Shown here: in pieces, positions 27,279-37,812 of the stretch
Numbering within the stretch: position 1 is the stretch's first letter
Layout: every line of letters begins with the position of its first letter
From: Biformimicrobium ophioploci
GTDB taxonomy: Bacteria > Pseudomonadota > Gammaproteobacteria > Pseudomonadales > Cellvibrionaceae
Direction: 5' to 3'
DNA length: 64,000 bases
Assembly: GCF_030270605.1 (NCBI RefSeq)
Contig: NZ_BSYJ01000001.1
Coordinates: forward strand, 248,001-312,000
Made by a program: the position numbers and the translations under genes
The notes under the pieces: model-generated
Told to the model about the DNA's origin: nothing
The model's database searches: none
Seen by the model: the letters and a program-made list of their open reading frames with translations, nothing else

Positions 27279-28811
27279 ATGACTAACGACAAAACAAAAA
27301 AAGATGCATCCCGACAGCCGACCGAAGCCGGCGACAGCAGCGCAAAGCCTGCGTCTGGCTTTGCCGCGGCGGACCAGAAAAATACGCCGGGCGCCGACCC
27401 GAAAAGCCCTGGCACCGGGACGGGCAAAGCCGCGGGCAAGAAAGACAAGTCCGGCGGCAAGGCCACCGGTGACACCAAGAGCGGCGGTCTCGGCTGGATC
27501 CTGCTGCTTGCAATCATCGCTGCAGGCTCCTGGTTCGCGTGGCAGTACTGGCCACAACTGAAGACCTACATCCCGATTTCCGGCTTCAGCACTTCACCGG
27601 AGCCCGAGCGAAATGCGGAGCCGGTAACCGCCGCCCGGTCCGGGCAGCCCGACGCCACAAGCGTCGAAGCAGAACCCGAGCCCGAATCCGAACCACAGCC
27701 GGAAGCCCGGGCCGCCACCCGGCCTGAAACCCAGACCGAATCCCCCACCCGCAGCGATGCCGGGTCTGCGACTGCCGCTGATTCCAGCGTGTCACAACCC
27801 GCAACCCAGCCCGCAACGCCGCCCGCAACGCCGCCCGCAACGCAAGCCGCTGCGGCGCCGGCGTTCGACAGCAGCGCGCTGGAAGCGGCAGATGCTGAAC
27901 TGCAGAAAAACATCAGCGGGCTGCGCGAAGAACTCGAGGGCGTGGGCCGGCGCCAGGGCGTCCAGGATGAACAGTTCGGTAACCTGGAGCGCAAGTTCGG
28001 GCAGATGCAGAAATTGCTCGATGCCCAGACCAGCCGCATCCAGGCCATGGGCAATGTGACCCGAGAGGACTGGCAACTGGCGGAAGCCAACTACCTGCTG
28101 CGCCTTGCCAGCCAGAGGCTGCAGATGGAGCGCAATGCCGAAGGCGCACTCGGCCTGGTCACCAGCGCCGACAGGATCCTCAAGGAACTGGACATGCACG
28201 GCCTGTTCGCCACGCGCGAACAGCTTGCGCGCGACATAGCCGCACTCAAGCTGACCGAGAATGTCGATCGCGAGGGCATCTACCTGGCGCTGCGCGCACT
28301 CGAGCAGGCGTTTGCGCAGCTGCCGCTGCAGCCGCAGTTTGAACTGGAAAAACAGGCCGGTCCCGATTCGGAGACAGAGGCTGTGGGCATGGCCAGGCTC
28401 GAAGCCAGCCTCGAGGATTTTCGCGGTTTCCTCAAGGATGCCATCCGTATCCGCGAAGGTGCGGTCGACCCGGTACTGCTTGCACCGGAAAGCGAGGCGC
28501 GCGTCCGCCAGGCCCTGCGCATGCAGATAGAACAGGCGCAACTGGCCCTGTTGCGCGGCGAAAGCAAGATCTACCTGGATGCCCTGCAGCAGGCGAGCAA
28601 GCTACTGGGTGACTATGCCCCCGCCGGCAAGCAACGCGATGTGCTGCTGGAATCATTGCAGGAACTGTCCCAGCGCAATATCGAGCAGACACTGCCGGAT
28701 ATCGGCGGCTCGCTCGAGTCGCTGCAGGATTTCATTTACCAGATGCAGCGTCTCGAGCCTTCTTCTCCGCGCAATGGCAGCAACAGCGGCGATAGCGAGG
28801 ACGGCGCATGA
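27279..28811 (+). CDS. hemX: HemX-family membrane protein (uroporphyrin-III C-methyltransferase-like annotation)
   Basis: A bitopic inner-membrane protein conserved next to hemD and hemY; its biochemical role is unclear, and the methyltransferase name in databases is not supported by domain content. It has 510 residues. The cytoplasmic N-terminus (1-70) is Lys/Gly/Pro-rich, a transmembrane helix is at about 71-88, and an acidic Pro/Glu/Thr linker with PPAT repeats lies at about 105-190. A coiled coil (EELEGVGRRQG to MQKLLDAQTSRI) precedes the conserved helical domain (DWQLAEANYLLRLASQRLQMER). It overlaps hemY by 4 bases. Confidence 0.9.
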   Translation: MTNDKTKKDASRQPTEAGDSSAKPASGFAAADQKNTPGADPKSPGTGTGKAAGKKDKSGGKATGDTKSGGLGWILLLAIIAAGSWFAWQYWPQLKTYIPISGFSTSPEPERNAEPVTAARSGQPDATSVEAEPEPESEPQPEARAATRPETQTESPTRSDAGSATAADSSVSQPATQPATPPATPPATQAAAAPAFDSSALEAADAELQKNISGLREELEGVGRRQGVQDEQFGNLERKFGQMQKLLDAQTSRIQAMGNVTREDWQLAEANYLLRLASQRLQMERNAEGALGLVTSADRILKELDMHGLFATREQLARDIAALKLTENVDREGIYLALRALEQAFAQLPLQPQFELEKQAGPDSETEAVGMARLEASLEDFRGFLKDAIRIREGAVDPVLLAPESEARVRQALRMQIEQAQLALLRGESKIYLDALQQASKLLGDYAPAGKQRDVLLESLQELSQRNIEQTLPDIGGSLESLQDFIYQMQRLEPSSPRNGSNSGDSEDGA

Positions 28812-30022
28812 AACGATTCCTGTTCGCCATCCTGTGCTTTTTCCTGTTCGGGGCATTCCTGCTTGAAATGATCCGCAGCTATCCCGGTTACCTGCTGATT
28901 TCCGTGGCCGGCAAGCGCATCGAGATGAACCTCTGGGTCGGGCTGGTGGCATTGCTGCTGGCAGTACTCACCATCTTTTTCGCGATCTGGCTGATCCGCA
29001 GCATTGGCAAGATGCTCGGTACCGGTTTCAGCTCGGTCAAGTTCGGGCGCCGCCGGGTCGCACGCCGGCGCATGAACAACGGCCTGGTGGAATTTATGGA
29101 GGGCAACTGGTCCCGCGCCAAGCGCCACCTGCTGAAAAGCGCCTCACGCTCCGAAGCACCGGTGATCAATTACCTGGCCGCGGCACGCAGCGCGTTCGAA
29201 CTCGGCAACCGGGACGAGGCCAATCGCCTGCTGGCCAAGGCAGAAGCCAGTCCCGGCGACCCCGCGCTTGCCGTGGCACTCAGCCAGGCACGCATGCAAC
29301 TGGCAGAAAAGCACTACGAGCAGTGTATCGCCACACTGGAGCGGGCCAAGCAGCTCGAGCCGAAGCACCCGGCCCTGCTGCAGATGCTGATGCAGTCCTA
29401 CCTGCAGCTGGGCGACTGGCAGCACCTGCGCGAACTGTTACCGGACCTGTCGAAGCACGGCAACCTGCCGCCCGGCGAACTCGAGGCGCTCGAGTTCAGT
29501 ATTTACCGCGAGCTGCTCCGGGAAGCGGGTGCCAGGGGCAATGCGGAAAAACTGCGCAGTTTCTGGCAGGGCCTCAGTGGCCGCTGGACCAAGAATCTCG
29601 AACTGCGCAGCCTGTACGCGGACCTTTTGCACGGGGCCGGCGAAGACGTACAGGCAGAGAAAGAGAACCGCTGGATCCTCGACAAGGAGTGGCGCGATGA
29701 CCGCGTTACCGCCTACGGCCTGCTCACCGGTGCCGATCCCGCGAAACAGCAGACCATTGCGGAAGGCTGGCTACGCGACCGTCCGGACAACCCCGCACTG
29801 CTGACCACACTCGGGCGCATCAGCCTGCGCAACCAGCTCTGGGGCAAGGCGCGGCAGTATTTTGACAAGAGCCTGCTGTTACGTGCCGACGCAACCACCT
29901 CCGCGGAACTCGCGCGGCTGCTGGAAGCCATGGGCGAGCAGCAGGACAGTGCGCGACAGTACCGCGACGGCCTCATGCAGGCCGTGCAGGATCTCCCGGA
30001 CCTGCCCCTGCCAAAAGCCTGA
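28808..30022 (+). CDS. hemY: HemY-family TPR membrane protein
   Basis: An inner-membrane protein of the haem-operon HemY family, not related to the Bacillus protoporphyrinogen oxidase of the same name. It has 404 residues. Two N-terminal transmembrane helices lie at about 3-22 and 38-62, in the HemY_N domain. TPR-like helical repeats follow, from about 95 (GLVEFMEGNWSRAKRHLLKSA) to the end. Overlap ATGA with hemX indicates coupling. The precise function is unknown; interaction with late haem enzymes has been proposed. Confidence 0.9.
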   Translation: MKRFLFAILCFFLFGAFLLEMIRSYPGYLLISVAGKRIEMNLWVGLVALLLAVLTIFFAIWLIRSIGKMLGTGFSSVKFGRRRVARRRMNNGLVEFMEGNWSRAKRHLLKSASRSEAPVINYLAAARSAFELGNRDEANRLLAKAEASPGDPALAVALSQARMQLAEKHYEQCIATLERAKQLEPKHPALLQMLMQSYLQLGDWQHLRELLPDLSKHGNLPPGELEALEFSIYRELLREAGARGNAEKLRSFWQGLSGRWTKNLELRSLYADLLHGAGEDVQAEKENRWILDKEWRDDRVTAYGLLTGADPAKQQTIAEGWLRDRPDNPALLTTLGRISLRNQLWGKARQYFDKSLLLRADATTSAELARLLEAMGEQQDSARQYRDGLMQAVQDLPDLPLPKA

Positions 30023-30486
30023 CTCCCGGCAATCGGGCAACCCGGAAGCGCGTGCCACTTACGCGCTCCCGTCGATTGCAGTAAAAACGTTCACATGAAT
30101 TACCAGAAACCCATTCAGCTCGCGTACAAAGTCGCAGTCGGTCAGCCCCTGTACCGACGATCCTGCGATTTTCATCTCAGCGAGTGGTTCGACAATTGAG
30201 TTAACCGCTATCGCGTTTAGATAGTGGCTTGCCGGTAATTTCCTTTCCGCCTGCCCAGACCCCAATGAAGTAAAAAACGGCAGGTACGGTATCCAGCTTT
30301 TTCGATTTTCATCACTTTCTCCCTATTCCTTCAGGGTGCTGGCCCGGGTTTTGCGTATTTGCAAACCTTCGCGCCGTGGCGACCAGCGGTTTCATCCGCC
30401 CGGCCCTTGCTCGGTTACCCAAAGGGGCGTTCGGGGAATCAACGCTTTCCAACGCTTACGAAAACAAGGAGTCAAAAGGTAACCCT
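30023..30486. other. 464-base gap between hemY and the TonB receptor
   Basis: No intact gene is supported. The centre (about 30060-30330) is AT-richer than its surroundings. On the minus strand an ATG at 30312 has AGGGAG seven bases upstream, but the frame closes after about 30 codons; protein-like stretches continue in the other two frames down to 30059, as in a decayed gene (see findings). An imperfect palindrome, tttgc/gcaaa, lies at 30350-30365. The stretch 30366-30486 presumably holds the receptor promoter and leader. Confidence 0.5.
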
Positions 30487-32739
30487 ATGACCAAGCACAA
30501 CAAGAAACTGATCGCGATCGCAATCGCCGCGGCCAGCGCCTCGCCGCTGGCCCTGCAAGCCCAGGAAACCGGCGAGCCATCCGCCGCCCTGGAAGAGGTG
30601 ACGGTGACCGCCAGCCGCCGTGCCGAGTCCATCCAGGAAATCCCCTACAACATCACCGCAGTCACCGGCGAAGCGATCCAGAACATGGGCGCCGATGACT
30701 TGGGCAAGATGTCGCAGTTCATCCCGGGCATGCAGATGATCGACTCCGGCGCGCGCAGCACCGGCCTCGTTACCCTGCGCGGCATGAATGTCGGCGGCCT
30801 GCAGGCGGCCGAAAACCAGGGCGGCAGCGACATCATTTCCCGCTACGTCAACGACACCCCGCTGCTGATCGACTTCAAACTGGTGGACATCGAGCGCGTC
30901 GAAGTACTGCGCGGTCCGCAGGGCACCCTGTACGGGCGCGGCGCCATGGGCGGCACCCTGCGCTACATTCTCAACAAGCCCAGCACCGAAGCGGTTGAAG
31001 GTTCCGTAACCACCGAGCTGTACCAGAACAGCGAGAGCGACGGCCTGTCTTCCGACGTCACCGGCATTCTCAACCTGCCGCTGTCTGACGCCCTCGCCCT
31101 GCGCGTTTCCGCCAACATGGTCGACGATGCCGGTTATGTGGATTACGTGAACGTGCTGACCGAGCCGGGCGTCAGCAACGCCAGCCGGGTGGTTGAGGAC
31201 AGCAACACCGAGGAAACCACTTCTGTGCGCGCCGCGCTGCGCTGGGAGCCGACCGACGACTTCCACGCGCAGTTCAGCTACTACCTGCAGGACCAGCAGG
31301 CCGGCGGTCGCAACGCGGTTAACCAGGCATTCACCGGCGACAAGTTCAGCTCCCCGCTGCGCTACCTGGAGGTGCGCGATAACCGCGACGACCTGTACAA
31401 CGTCGAGTTCGGCTGGAATACGGAAGCAGTAGAGATTTTCTCCACCACCTCCATCGCGCGCTACGAGGGTGAGGGCAACCGCGACCAGACCGACCTGCTG
31501 TGTGTCGGCATCTGGCCGGGCTACTGTGACTTCCCCGAGTTCTCCGCCTACACCCTGGAAGAGGACGAGGAAGAAGCCTTCGTCCATGAGACCCGCTTCC
31601 TGTCCACCGATGCCAACTCGCCCGAGTGGCTCGACTGGATTGCCGGTGTTTACTTCGAGGAAAACGAGGGCACAGGTTCCTCCCGTGAATTCACCCCGGG
31701 CTACCAGGGCTGGGCCGGTATCGATACCGGTTACGGCGAAGTGGAATACTGGGCCTACAGCGGCAGCACCTTTGAGGAGCGCGCGGTATTCGGTGAAGCC
31801 ACTTTCCACCCGAGCGAGCAGCTGCAGGTGACCGTGGGTGCGCGTTACTTCGAGCAGACCGAGGACATCGGCTACGACTGCACCGTACTGCCGGTCTACT
31901 GGTACTGGACCCGCGACGAGGTCACGCCGGAGTGTGACTCCGGCAAGTCCGAAATCGACGACACCGTATTCAAGCTGAACGCCGCCTACAACTTCACCGA
32001 TGACGTGATGCTGTATGCAACCGCAGCCGAAGGCTTCCGTCGCGGCGGCACCAATATCGGCCCGCAGCTGCTGGACAGCGAAAAGGCCTTTACCTCGGAC
32101 TCCGCGGTGAACTACGAGCTGGGCTGGCACACCACCCTGGCAGACGGTCGCGTGATCTTCAACGGTGCCATCTTCCGCATCGACTGGAAGGACCTGCAGG
32201 TGCCGGCCAAGTCCGAGCTGGCAGCGATCAACATCACCGGCAACGCCCGCCAAGGCCAGATCGACGGCATCGAGCTGTCCACCCAGGCCGCAGTAACCGA
32301 CAGCCTCGGCATCAATGCCTGGCTGACCTACTACGACCACGGCCTCAAAGGTGACGCGCCGGAAATCGGCGGCTTCGACGGCGACGCCTTCCCGGGTGTG
32401 CCCAACCTGCAGGCCAACGTGGCCGTGGATTACGCGGTGGAAGTGCCGGTGGGCGAGCTGACCCTGCGCGGCAACGCCTACTACAAGGACGAGATCCAGA
32501 CGCGCCTGAACAGCCTCGGCAGCTTCAACGACAACGAGGAACTGGACAGCTACGCCCTGTTCAACCTGTCTGCCGACTACCGCCTGGACAACTGGCGCGC
32601 GTCGCTGTTTGCCGACAACCTCACCAACGAGTACTACTACGTGGGTGGCCGCAGTGCCCGCCGCTACGGCGAGCGTGGTCAGTTCCACTACGTGGGCCTG
32701 CCGCGCGCCATCGGTGCCAGCGTGTCCTACGAGTTCTGA
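30487..32739 (+). CDS. TonB-dependent outer-membrane receptor (substrate unknown)
   Basis: Imports a substrate across the outer membrane using TonB energy. It has 750 residues from ATG 30487 (MTKHNKKLIAIAIAAAS), which has AAGG upstream; an ATG at 30376 would put 37 non-signal residues in front. The Sec signal peptide covers about 1-25. A TonB-box-like EEVTVTA precedes the plug (EIPYNITAVTGEAI; VEVLRGPQGTLYGRGAMGG). The beta barrel ends with aromatic F750 (ASVSYEF). Two cysteine pairs in loops (CVGIWPGYC; DCTVLP to PECDSG) could form disulfides. It is followed by the sulfotransferase gene 118 bases on. It resembles the family near FecA/Oar-like receptors without a known ligand. Confidence 0.92.
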   Translation: MTKHNKKLIAIAIAAASASPLALQAQETGEPSAALEEVTVTASRRAESIQEIPYNITAVTGEAIQNMGADDLGKMSQFIPGMQMIDSGARSTGLVTLRGMNVGGLQAAENQGGSDIISRYVNDTPLLIDFKLVDIERVEVLRGPQGTLYGRGAMGGTLRYILNKPSTEAVEGSVTTELYQNSESDGLSSDVTGILNLPLSDALALRVSANMVDDAGYVDYVNVLTEPGVSNASRVVEDSNTEETTSVRAALRWEPTDDFHAQFSYYLQDQQAGGRNAVNQAFTGDKFSSPLRYLEVRDNRDDLYNVEFGWNTEAVEIFSTTSIARYEGEGNRDQTDLLCVGIWPGYCDFPEFSAYTLEEDEEEAFVHETRFLSTDANSPEWLDWIAGVYFEENEGTGSSREFTPGYQGWAGIDTGYGEVEYWAYSGSTFEERAVFGEATFHPSEQLQVTVGARYFEQTEDIGYDCTVLPVYWYWTRDEVTPECDSGKSEIDDTVFKLNAAYNFTDDVMLYATAAEGFRRGGTNIGPQLLDSEKAFTSDSAVNYELGWHTTLADGRVIFNGAIFRIDWKDLQVPAKSELAAINITGNARQGQIDGIELSTQAAVTDSLGINAWLTYYDHGLKGDAPEIGGFDGDAFPGVPNLQANVAVDYAVEVPVGELTLRGNAYYKDEIQTRLNSLGSFNDNEELDSYALFNLSADYRLDNWRASLFADNLTNEYYYVGGRSARRYGERGQFHYVGLPRAIGASVSYEF

Positions 32740-32857
32740 TTTCAGATCTCGTTGAAATCTCAAGCGCGACCGCAAGCAGCCGGATGCGCATCTGGTACTG
32801 GGTCTCGCCGCAGCAGAGGCGGGCAAACTGGATATAGCGCTACGCGCTTTTGACACA

Positions 32858-34252
32858 GTGCTCGGTATAGACCCGCAACGTCACGATGCACGTATCCAGC
32901 GCGCCCGCTGCCTGGTGCAGGCGGGCAATCACGCAGAGGCAGAACAGGAGGCAGACCTGTGCCGGGGCGCCGTACAGGACAAACCCAAATTACTGGACCT
33001 GCTTGCCACCGTTTACAGTCATATCGGTAAGCAGGAGAAGGCGGAGCCACTGGCGCGCCGGGCGTCTGAGCTCGCCCCCGCGGACCTGGCGATCCTGTCC
33101 AATGCTGCGGCGATCCAGCTGTTTGTCGGCGAAGACCAGCGCGCAGCCGGCAACCTGACACGCACCCTGCAACTGGCGCCACAGCACTACCGCAGCCACT
33201 GGCAGCTATCCAAAGCACGGCGGGCGGCAGACGAGCACCACTGCGAGCAAATGGAAACCCTGCTCGCGGACCCGGCCTGCGCCGATGACGGCCGCGTTTA
33301 CCTGCATTACGCGCTGGGCAAGGAGTACGAGGACCTGCAGCAGTGGCAGCGCGCCTGGGAACACTATCGCGACGGTACCGCACTGCAGCGCAACCGTATC
33401 CGGTATTCTGCCGATGATGGCGAGGCCCTGTTCGAGTGCCTCAAGCACACCTTCGATCGGCAATGGTTTGAGGAAACGATGGAAGCGGGGGGCAGTGCGC
33501 AGGGCCGCACACAGGACTCGCCCATTTTTATCCTCGGCCTGCCCCGCTCCGGCTCGACCCTGGTGGAGCGGATCATCGGCAGCCACTCACAGGTGCAGGC
33601 CCTCGGTGAACTGCCGCAGTGGCCGCTGGCAGTGAAGCGCCTGGCCCGGGTGCGCGCGCCCGGGCTGTTCCGACCCGATATCGTCACCGGTGCCGCGGCC
33701 CTCGCGCCACAGCAGTTCGCGGAGCGATATCGCGCAGAAATTGGCTTCCTGCGTGATGGCAGCCCCTTTTTCAGTGACAAGCTGCCGGACAATTTCCTTT
33801 ACCTGCCGCTGCTGGCGAAAGCCTTTCCCGACGCGCGCATGGTGCATGTGCACCGCAACCCGATGGACAGCTGCTTTGCGATGTTCAAGCAACTGTTTGC
33901 CGACGCCCACCCCTATTCCTATTCACAGCAGGAGCTGGCCGACTATTACGCTGGCTACCGCCAGCTGATGGACCAGTGGCGCTCGCTACTCGGCGATCGC
34001 CTGGTGGAAGTGGATTACGATGCGCTGGTGCAGCAACAGGAGACCCAGACCCGGCAACTGCTGGAGCGACTGGGGCTGCCCTTCGAAGAGGCCTGCCTGG
34101 CATTTCACCGCACACCGGGCGCGGCCGCCACCGCCAGCGCCGCGCAGGTACGCCAGCCGATGCATAACCGTTCCGTCGGTCGCTGGCGCCAGTTCGAGGC
34201 GGGCCTGGCGCCGCTGCGGCAGGCCCTGGCGGCACGCGGACTGGATGTCTGA
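32858..34252 (+). CDS. TPR-repeat sulfotransferase; 5' end apparently missing (likely pseudogene or truncated)
   Basis: Predicted to transfer sulfate from PAPS to an unknown acceptor. The sulfotransferase domain (about residues 220-440 of this frame) has the 5'-phosphosulfate loop ILGLPRSGSTLVERI and the 3'-phosphate motif VHVHRNPMDSCF. TPR helices fill the first 200 residues. The only normal start codon is GTG 32858, with no ribosome site, yet the same frame codes a complete TPR unit upstream, from about 32783 (L7, G8, A20, F24, P32 all in register) back to an in-frame stop at 32753. That stop is 14 bases past the receptor stop. So the coding signal starts mid-protein, and the gene looks deleted at its 5' end. 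It is convergent with ubiD. Confidence 0.8.
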   Translation: MLGIDPQRHDARIQRARCLVQAGNHAEAEQEADLCRGAVQDKPKLLDLLATVYSHIGKQEKAEPLARRASELAPADLAILSNAAAIQLFVGEDQRAAGNLTRTLQLAPQHYRSHWQLSKARRAADEHHCEQMETLLADPACADDGRVYLHYALGKEYEDLQQWQRAWEHYRDGTALQRNRIRYSADDGEALFECLKHTFDRQWFEETMEAGGSAQGRTQDSPIFILGLPRSGSTLVERIIGSHSQVQALGELPQWPLAVKRLARVRAPGLFRPDIVTGAAALAPQQFAERYRAEIGFLRDGSPFFSDKLPDNFLYLPLLAKAFPDARMVHVHRNPMDSCFAMFKQLFADAHPYSYSQQELADYYAGYRQLMDQWRSLLGDRLVEVDYDALVQQQETQTRQLLERLGLPFEEACLAFHRTPGAAATASAAQVRQPMHNRSVGRWRQFEAGLAPLRQALAARGLDV

Positions 34253-34279
34253 ACCTGATCCGGCAGTAAAGTCCGGACG

Positions 34280-35749
34280 CTAGGGGTCGAGCCCGAGGGA
34301 ATCCCAGATCGCGTCCACTTTCGCCACCACTTCCGGGTCTTTCTCAATCGGCTCGCCCCATTCACGCGTGGTCTCGCCCGGCCACTTGTTGGTGGCATCG
34401 AAGCCGATTTTTGAGCCGAGGCCCGACACCGGTGAGGCGAAGTCGAGGTAATCGATCGGGGTATTGTCCACCATCACCGTGTCCCGGGCGGGATCCATGC
34501 GCGTGGTCATGGCCCAGATCACATCCTTCCAGTCGCGCGCGTTGACGTCATCGTCAGTCACGATCACGAACTTGGTGTACATGAACTGGCGCAGGAACGA
34601 CCAGACCCCCATCATCACCCGCTTGGCGTGGCCGGCGTACTGCTTCTTGATGGTGACCACCGCCAGGCGATAAGAGCAACCTTCCGGCGGCAGGTAGAAA
34701 TCCTGGATCTCGGGGAACTGTTTCTGCAGGATCGGCACAAACACCTCATTCAACGCCTCACCTAGTACCGCCGGTTCATCCGGCGGACGCCCGGTATAGG
34801 TGCTGTGATAGATCGGATCCTTACGATGGGTGATGCGCTCCACGGTAAATACCGGGAAGCGATCCACCTCGTTGTAGTAGCCGGTATGGTCACCGAACGG
34901 GCCCTCGTCCGCCTCGTCGCCGGGATACAGGAACCCCTCCAGCACGTACTCGGCCGAGGCAGGCACCTGCAGGTCACTGAGCTGCGCCCGGGTAACCTCG
35001 GTCTTGCCACCGCGCAGCAGTCCGGCAAACGCGTATTCAGACAGGGTATCGGGCACCGGGGTAACGGCGCCGAGGATAGTGGCCGGGTCCGCGCCCAGGG
35101 CCACCGCCACCGGGAACGGCTCACCCGGGTTCTGCTGGCACCACTCACGGTAGTCCAGCGCACCACCACGGTGCGACAGCCAGCGCATGATCAGGCGGTT
35201 CTTGCCGATTTTCTGCATGCGGTAGATGCCGAGATTCTGGCGCGGCTTGTGCGGCCCGCGGGTAATCACCAGCGGCCAGGTCACCAGTGGTGCTGCATCG
35301 CCGGGCCAGCAGGTCTGGATGGGCAACCGATCCAGGTCCACCGCGTCCTTTTCGATCACCACTTTCTGGCAGGGAGCGCGGCTGACTTCCTTCGGCCCCA
35401 TATTCAGCACCTGCTTGAAGATCGGCAGCTTCTCCCAGGCGTCGCGCATGCCGGCCGGTGGTTCCGGCTCTTTCAGGAAGGCCAGCAGCTTGCCCACCTC
35501 GCGCAGCGCAGCGACGTTATCCTGGCCCATGCCGAGGGCGACGCGCTCGGGCGTGCCAAACAGGTTGGCCAGTACCGGCGTGTCGAAGCCCACCGGGTTT
35601 TCGAACAACAGTGCGGGGCCACCCGCGCGCAGCACGCGGTCGCAGATTTCCGTCATCTCCAGAATGGGGTCGACGGGCCGGTCAATACGTTTCAGCAGGC
35701 CGCGCTTTTCCAGCAGCGCAATAAAATCGCGCAGGTCAGCATATTTCAT
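34280..35749 (-). CDS. ubiD: 4-hydroxy-3-polyprenylbenzoate decarboxylase
   Basis: Decarboxylates the polyprenyl-4-hydroxybenzoate intermediate in ubiquinone synthesis, using prenylated FMN made by UbiX. It has 489 residues, the normal size. It starts [17 protein letters not shown] from ATG 35749 with GGAAG upstream. Conserved stretches include [36 protein letters not shown] followed by DHTGYYN (containing the catalytic Glu), and [15 protein letters not shown]. It is downstream of the RRM gene on the same strand, separated by a GC-rich hairpin. Confidence 0.96.
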   Translation of the reverse strand: MKYADLRDFIALLEKRGLLKRIDRPVDPILEMTEICDRVLRAGGPALLFENPVGFDTPVLANLFGTPERVALGMGQDNVAALREVGKLLAFLKEPEPPAGMRDAWEKLPIFKQVLNMGPKEVSRAPCQKVVIEKDAVDLDRLPIQTCWPGDAAPLVTWPLVITRGPHKPRQNLGIYRMQKIGKNRLIMRWLSHRGGALDYREWCQQNPGEPFPVAVALGADPATILGAVTPVPDTLSEYAFAGLLRGGKTEVTRAQLSDLQVPASAEYVLEGFLYPGDEADEGPFGDHTGYYNEVDRFPVFTVERITHRKDPIYHSTYTGRPPDEPAVLGEALNEVFVPILQKQFPEIQDFYLPPEGCSYRLAVVTIKKQYAGHAKRVMMGVWSFLRQFMYTKFVIVTDDDVNARDWKDVIWAMTTRMDPARDTVMVDNTPIDYLDFASPVSGLGSKIGFDATNKWPGETTREWGEPIEKDPEVVAKVDAIWDSLGLDP

Positions 35750-35850
35750 ACAGGGACTTCCGTAGATTACGGAGCAAGAGTGTGCAGGCTGCGGAGCCTG
35801 GGAGCAACTTTTTGCGAGGGACGCAGGGAGCGGGGAGGGGAAGGGGGAAG

Positions 35851-35869
35851 CCGGGGCGGAAAGCCCCGG
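35851..35869 (-). terminator. GC-rich hairpin after the RRM protein gene
   Basis: Perfect 7-bp stem ccggggc/gccccgg with loop ggaaa, 9 bases past the stop of the RRM gene. No T-run follows on the minus strand, so it may act as a weak or factor-dependent terminator. Confidence 0.45.
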
Positions 35870-35877
35870 CCAGAAAC

Positions 35878-36147
35878 TCAGTAGCGCGGGCGACGAGGAC
35901 GATCTTCGCGCGGCTTAGCTTCGTTTACGCGGATGTTACGGCCGCCGATGGATTGTTCGTTCATTTTTTCGATGGCTTCGCGCGCAGCGTTGTCATCAGG
36001 CATTTCAACAAAACCAAAACCCTTGGAGCGACCGGTTTCACGATCCATGATCACATTTGCACGTGATACTTCTCCAAATGCGCCGAAGGCCTCAGACAGA
36101 TCTTCAGAAGTAACGCTGTAGGCAAGGTTTCCAATATAAATATTCAC
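35878..36147 (-). CDS. Small RRM-type RNA-binding protein
   Basis: A single RNA-recognition-motif protein of 89 residues. RNP2 is IYIGNL at 3-8 and RNP1 is KGFGFVEM near 43-50, both intact with their aromatic residues. A short basic tail ([11 protein letters not shown]) follows. Such proteins in gammaproteobacteria and cyanobacteria are often cold- or stress-induced; the target RNA is unknown. The start is GTG 36147 (rather than ATG), with GAGAG upstream. A strong hairpin terminator separates it from rho. Confidence 0.93.
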   Translation of the reverse strand: MNIYIGNLAYSVTSEDLSEAFGAFGEVSRANVIMDRETGRSKGFGFVEMPDDNAAREAIEKMNEQSIGGRNIRVNEAKPREDRPRRPRY

Positions 36148-36211
36148 TTAAGCTCTCACAAAATAACGCAGGTCCACCAGTTACCGGAACCAATACCGGC
36201 CGGCTCCCCGC

Positions 36212-36246
36212 TTCGAAAAAGAAACGCCACACATTGGTGTGGCGTT
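36212..36246 (-). terminator. Intrinsic terminator of rho
   Basis: A perfect 10-bp stem aacgccacac/gtgtggcgtt with loop attg (36223-36246), followed on the minus strand by TTTCTTTTTC. It begins 57 bases after the rho stop. Confidence 0.85.
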
Positions 36247-36302
36247 AAGGATAGTTGCAGATCAGCCCCGGGCTGTCTACCGAAAATTGTGCAATTTGGC
36301 GA

Positions 36303-37562
<1,260 letters not shown>

Positions 37563-37672
37563 AGGGTTACTTTATTGATTTTGCTGCTTTGAATAGCGCG
37601 ATCGCGCCGGCTTTCAGAAGAGGTTGGTTAGGCACGCAATTGCCGCTGCACCTGAGCAATGAATGATGGCAA

Positions 37673-37726
37673 TCATTGATGATTAAGCCTGGAGCATTTG
37701 CCGGGATTAAAAGGGGCAGGGCCCAT
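37673..37726 (-). other. Possible 17-codon leader ORF upstream of rho
   Basis: ATG 37726 opens a frame reading MGPAPFNPGKCSRLNHQ, inside the predicted rho leader, ending over a small stem (aatgat/atcatt, 37662-37677). It has no similarity I can see to E. coli rhoL, and the ribosome site is poor. Speculative. Confidence 0.2.
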
Positions 37727-37759
37727 GCGGGCTAGACGAAAACTTGTTGAATTAACAGG

Positions 37760-37787
37760 AGTATAACGGGGGAAACCGATACTGCAA
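37760..37787 (-). promoter_or_regulatory. Candidate promoter of rho
   Basis: On the minus strand: TTGCAG, 16 bases, TATACT (5 of 6). The -35 lies inside the arm of the trxA terminator hairpin. A transcript from near 37753 would have a leader of about 190 bases before rho. Confidence 0.45.
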
Positions 37788-37812
37788 AGCCAATTTACCA
37801 TTGGCTTTGCAG
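37782..37812 (-). terminator. Long hairpin terminator of trxA
   Basis: A perfect 13-bp stem ctgcaaagccaat/attggctttgcag with a 5-base loop, beginning 10 bases after the trxA stop. The run after it on the minus strand (TATCGGTTT) is only partly T-rich. Confidence 0.75.

Noticed and set aside
30472-32856. A 794-codon open frame on the minus strand opposite the first TonB receptor
   Set aside because: It mirrors the receptor gene codon by codon, has no domain or ribosome site, and its residue use (Val, Gly, Gln, His rich) is that of a GC-rich antisense shadow.
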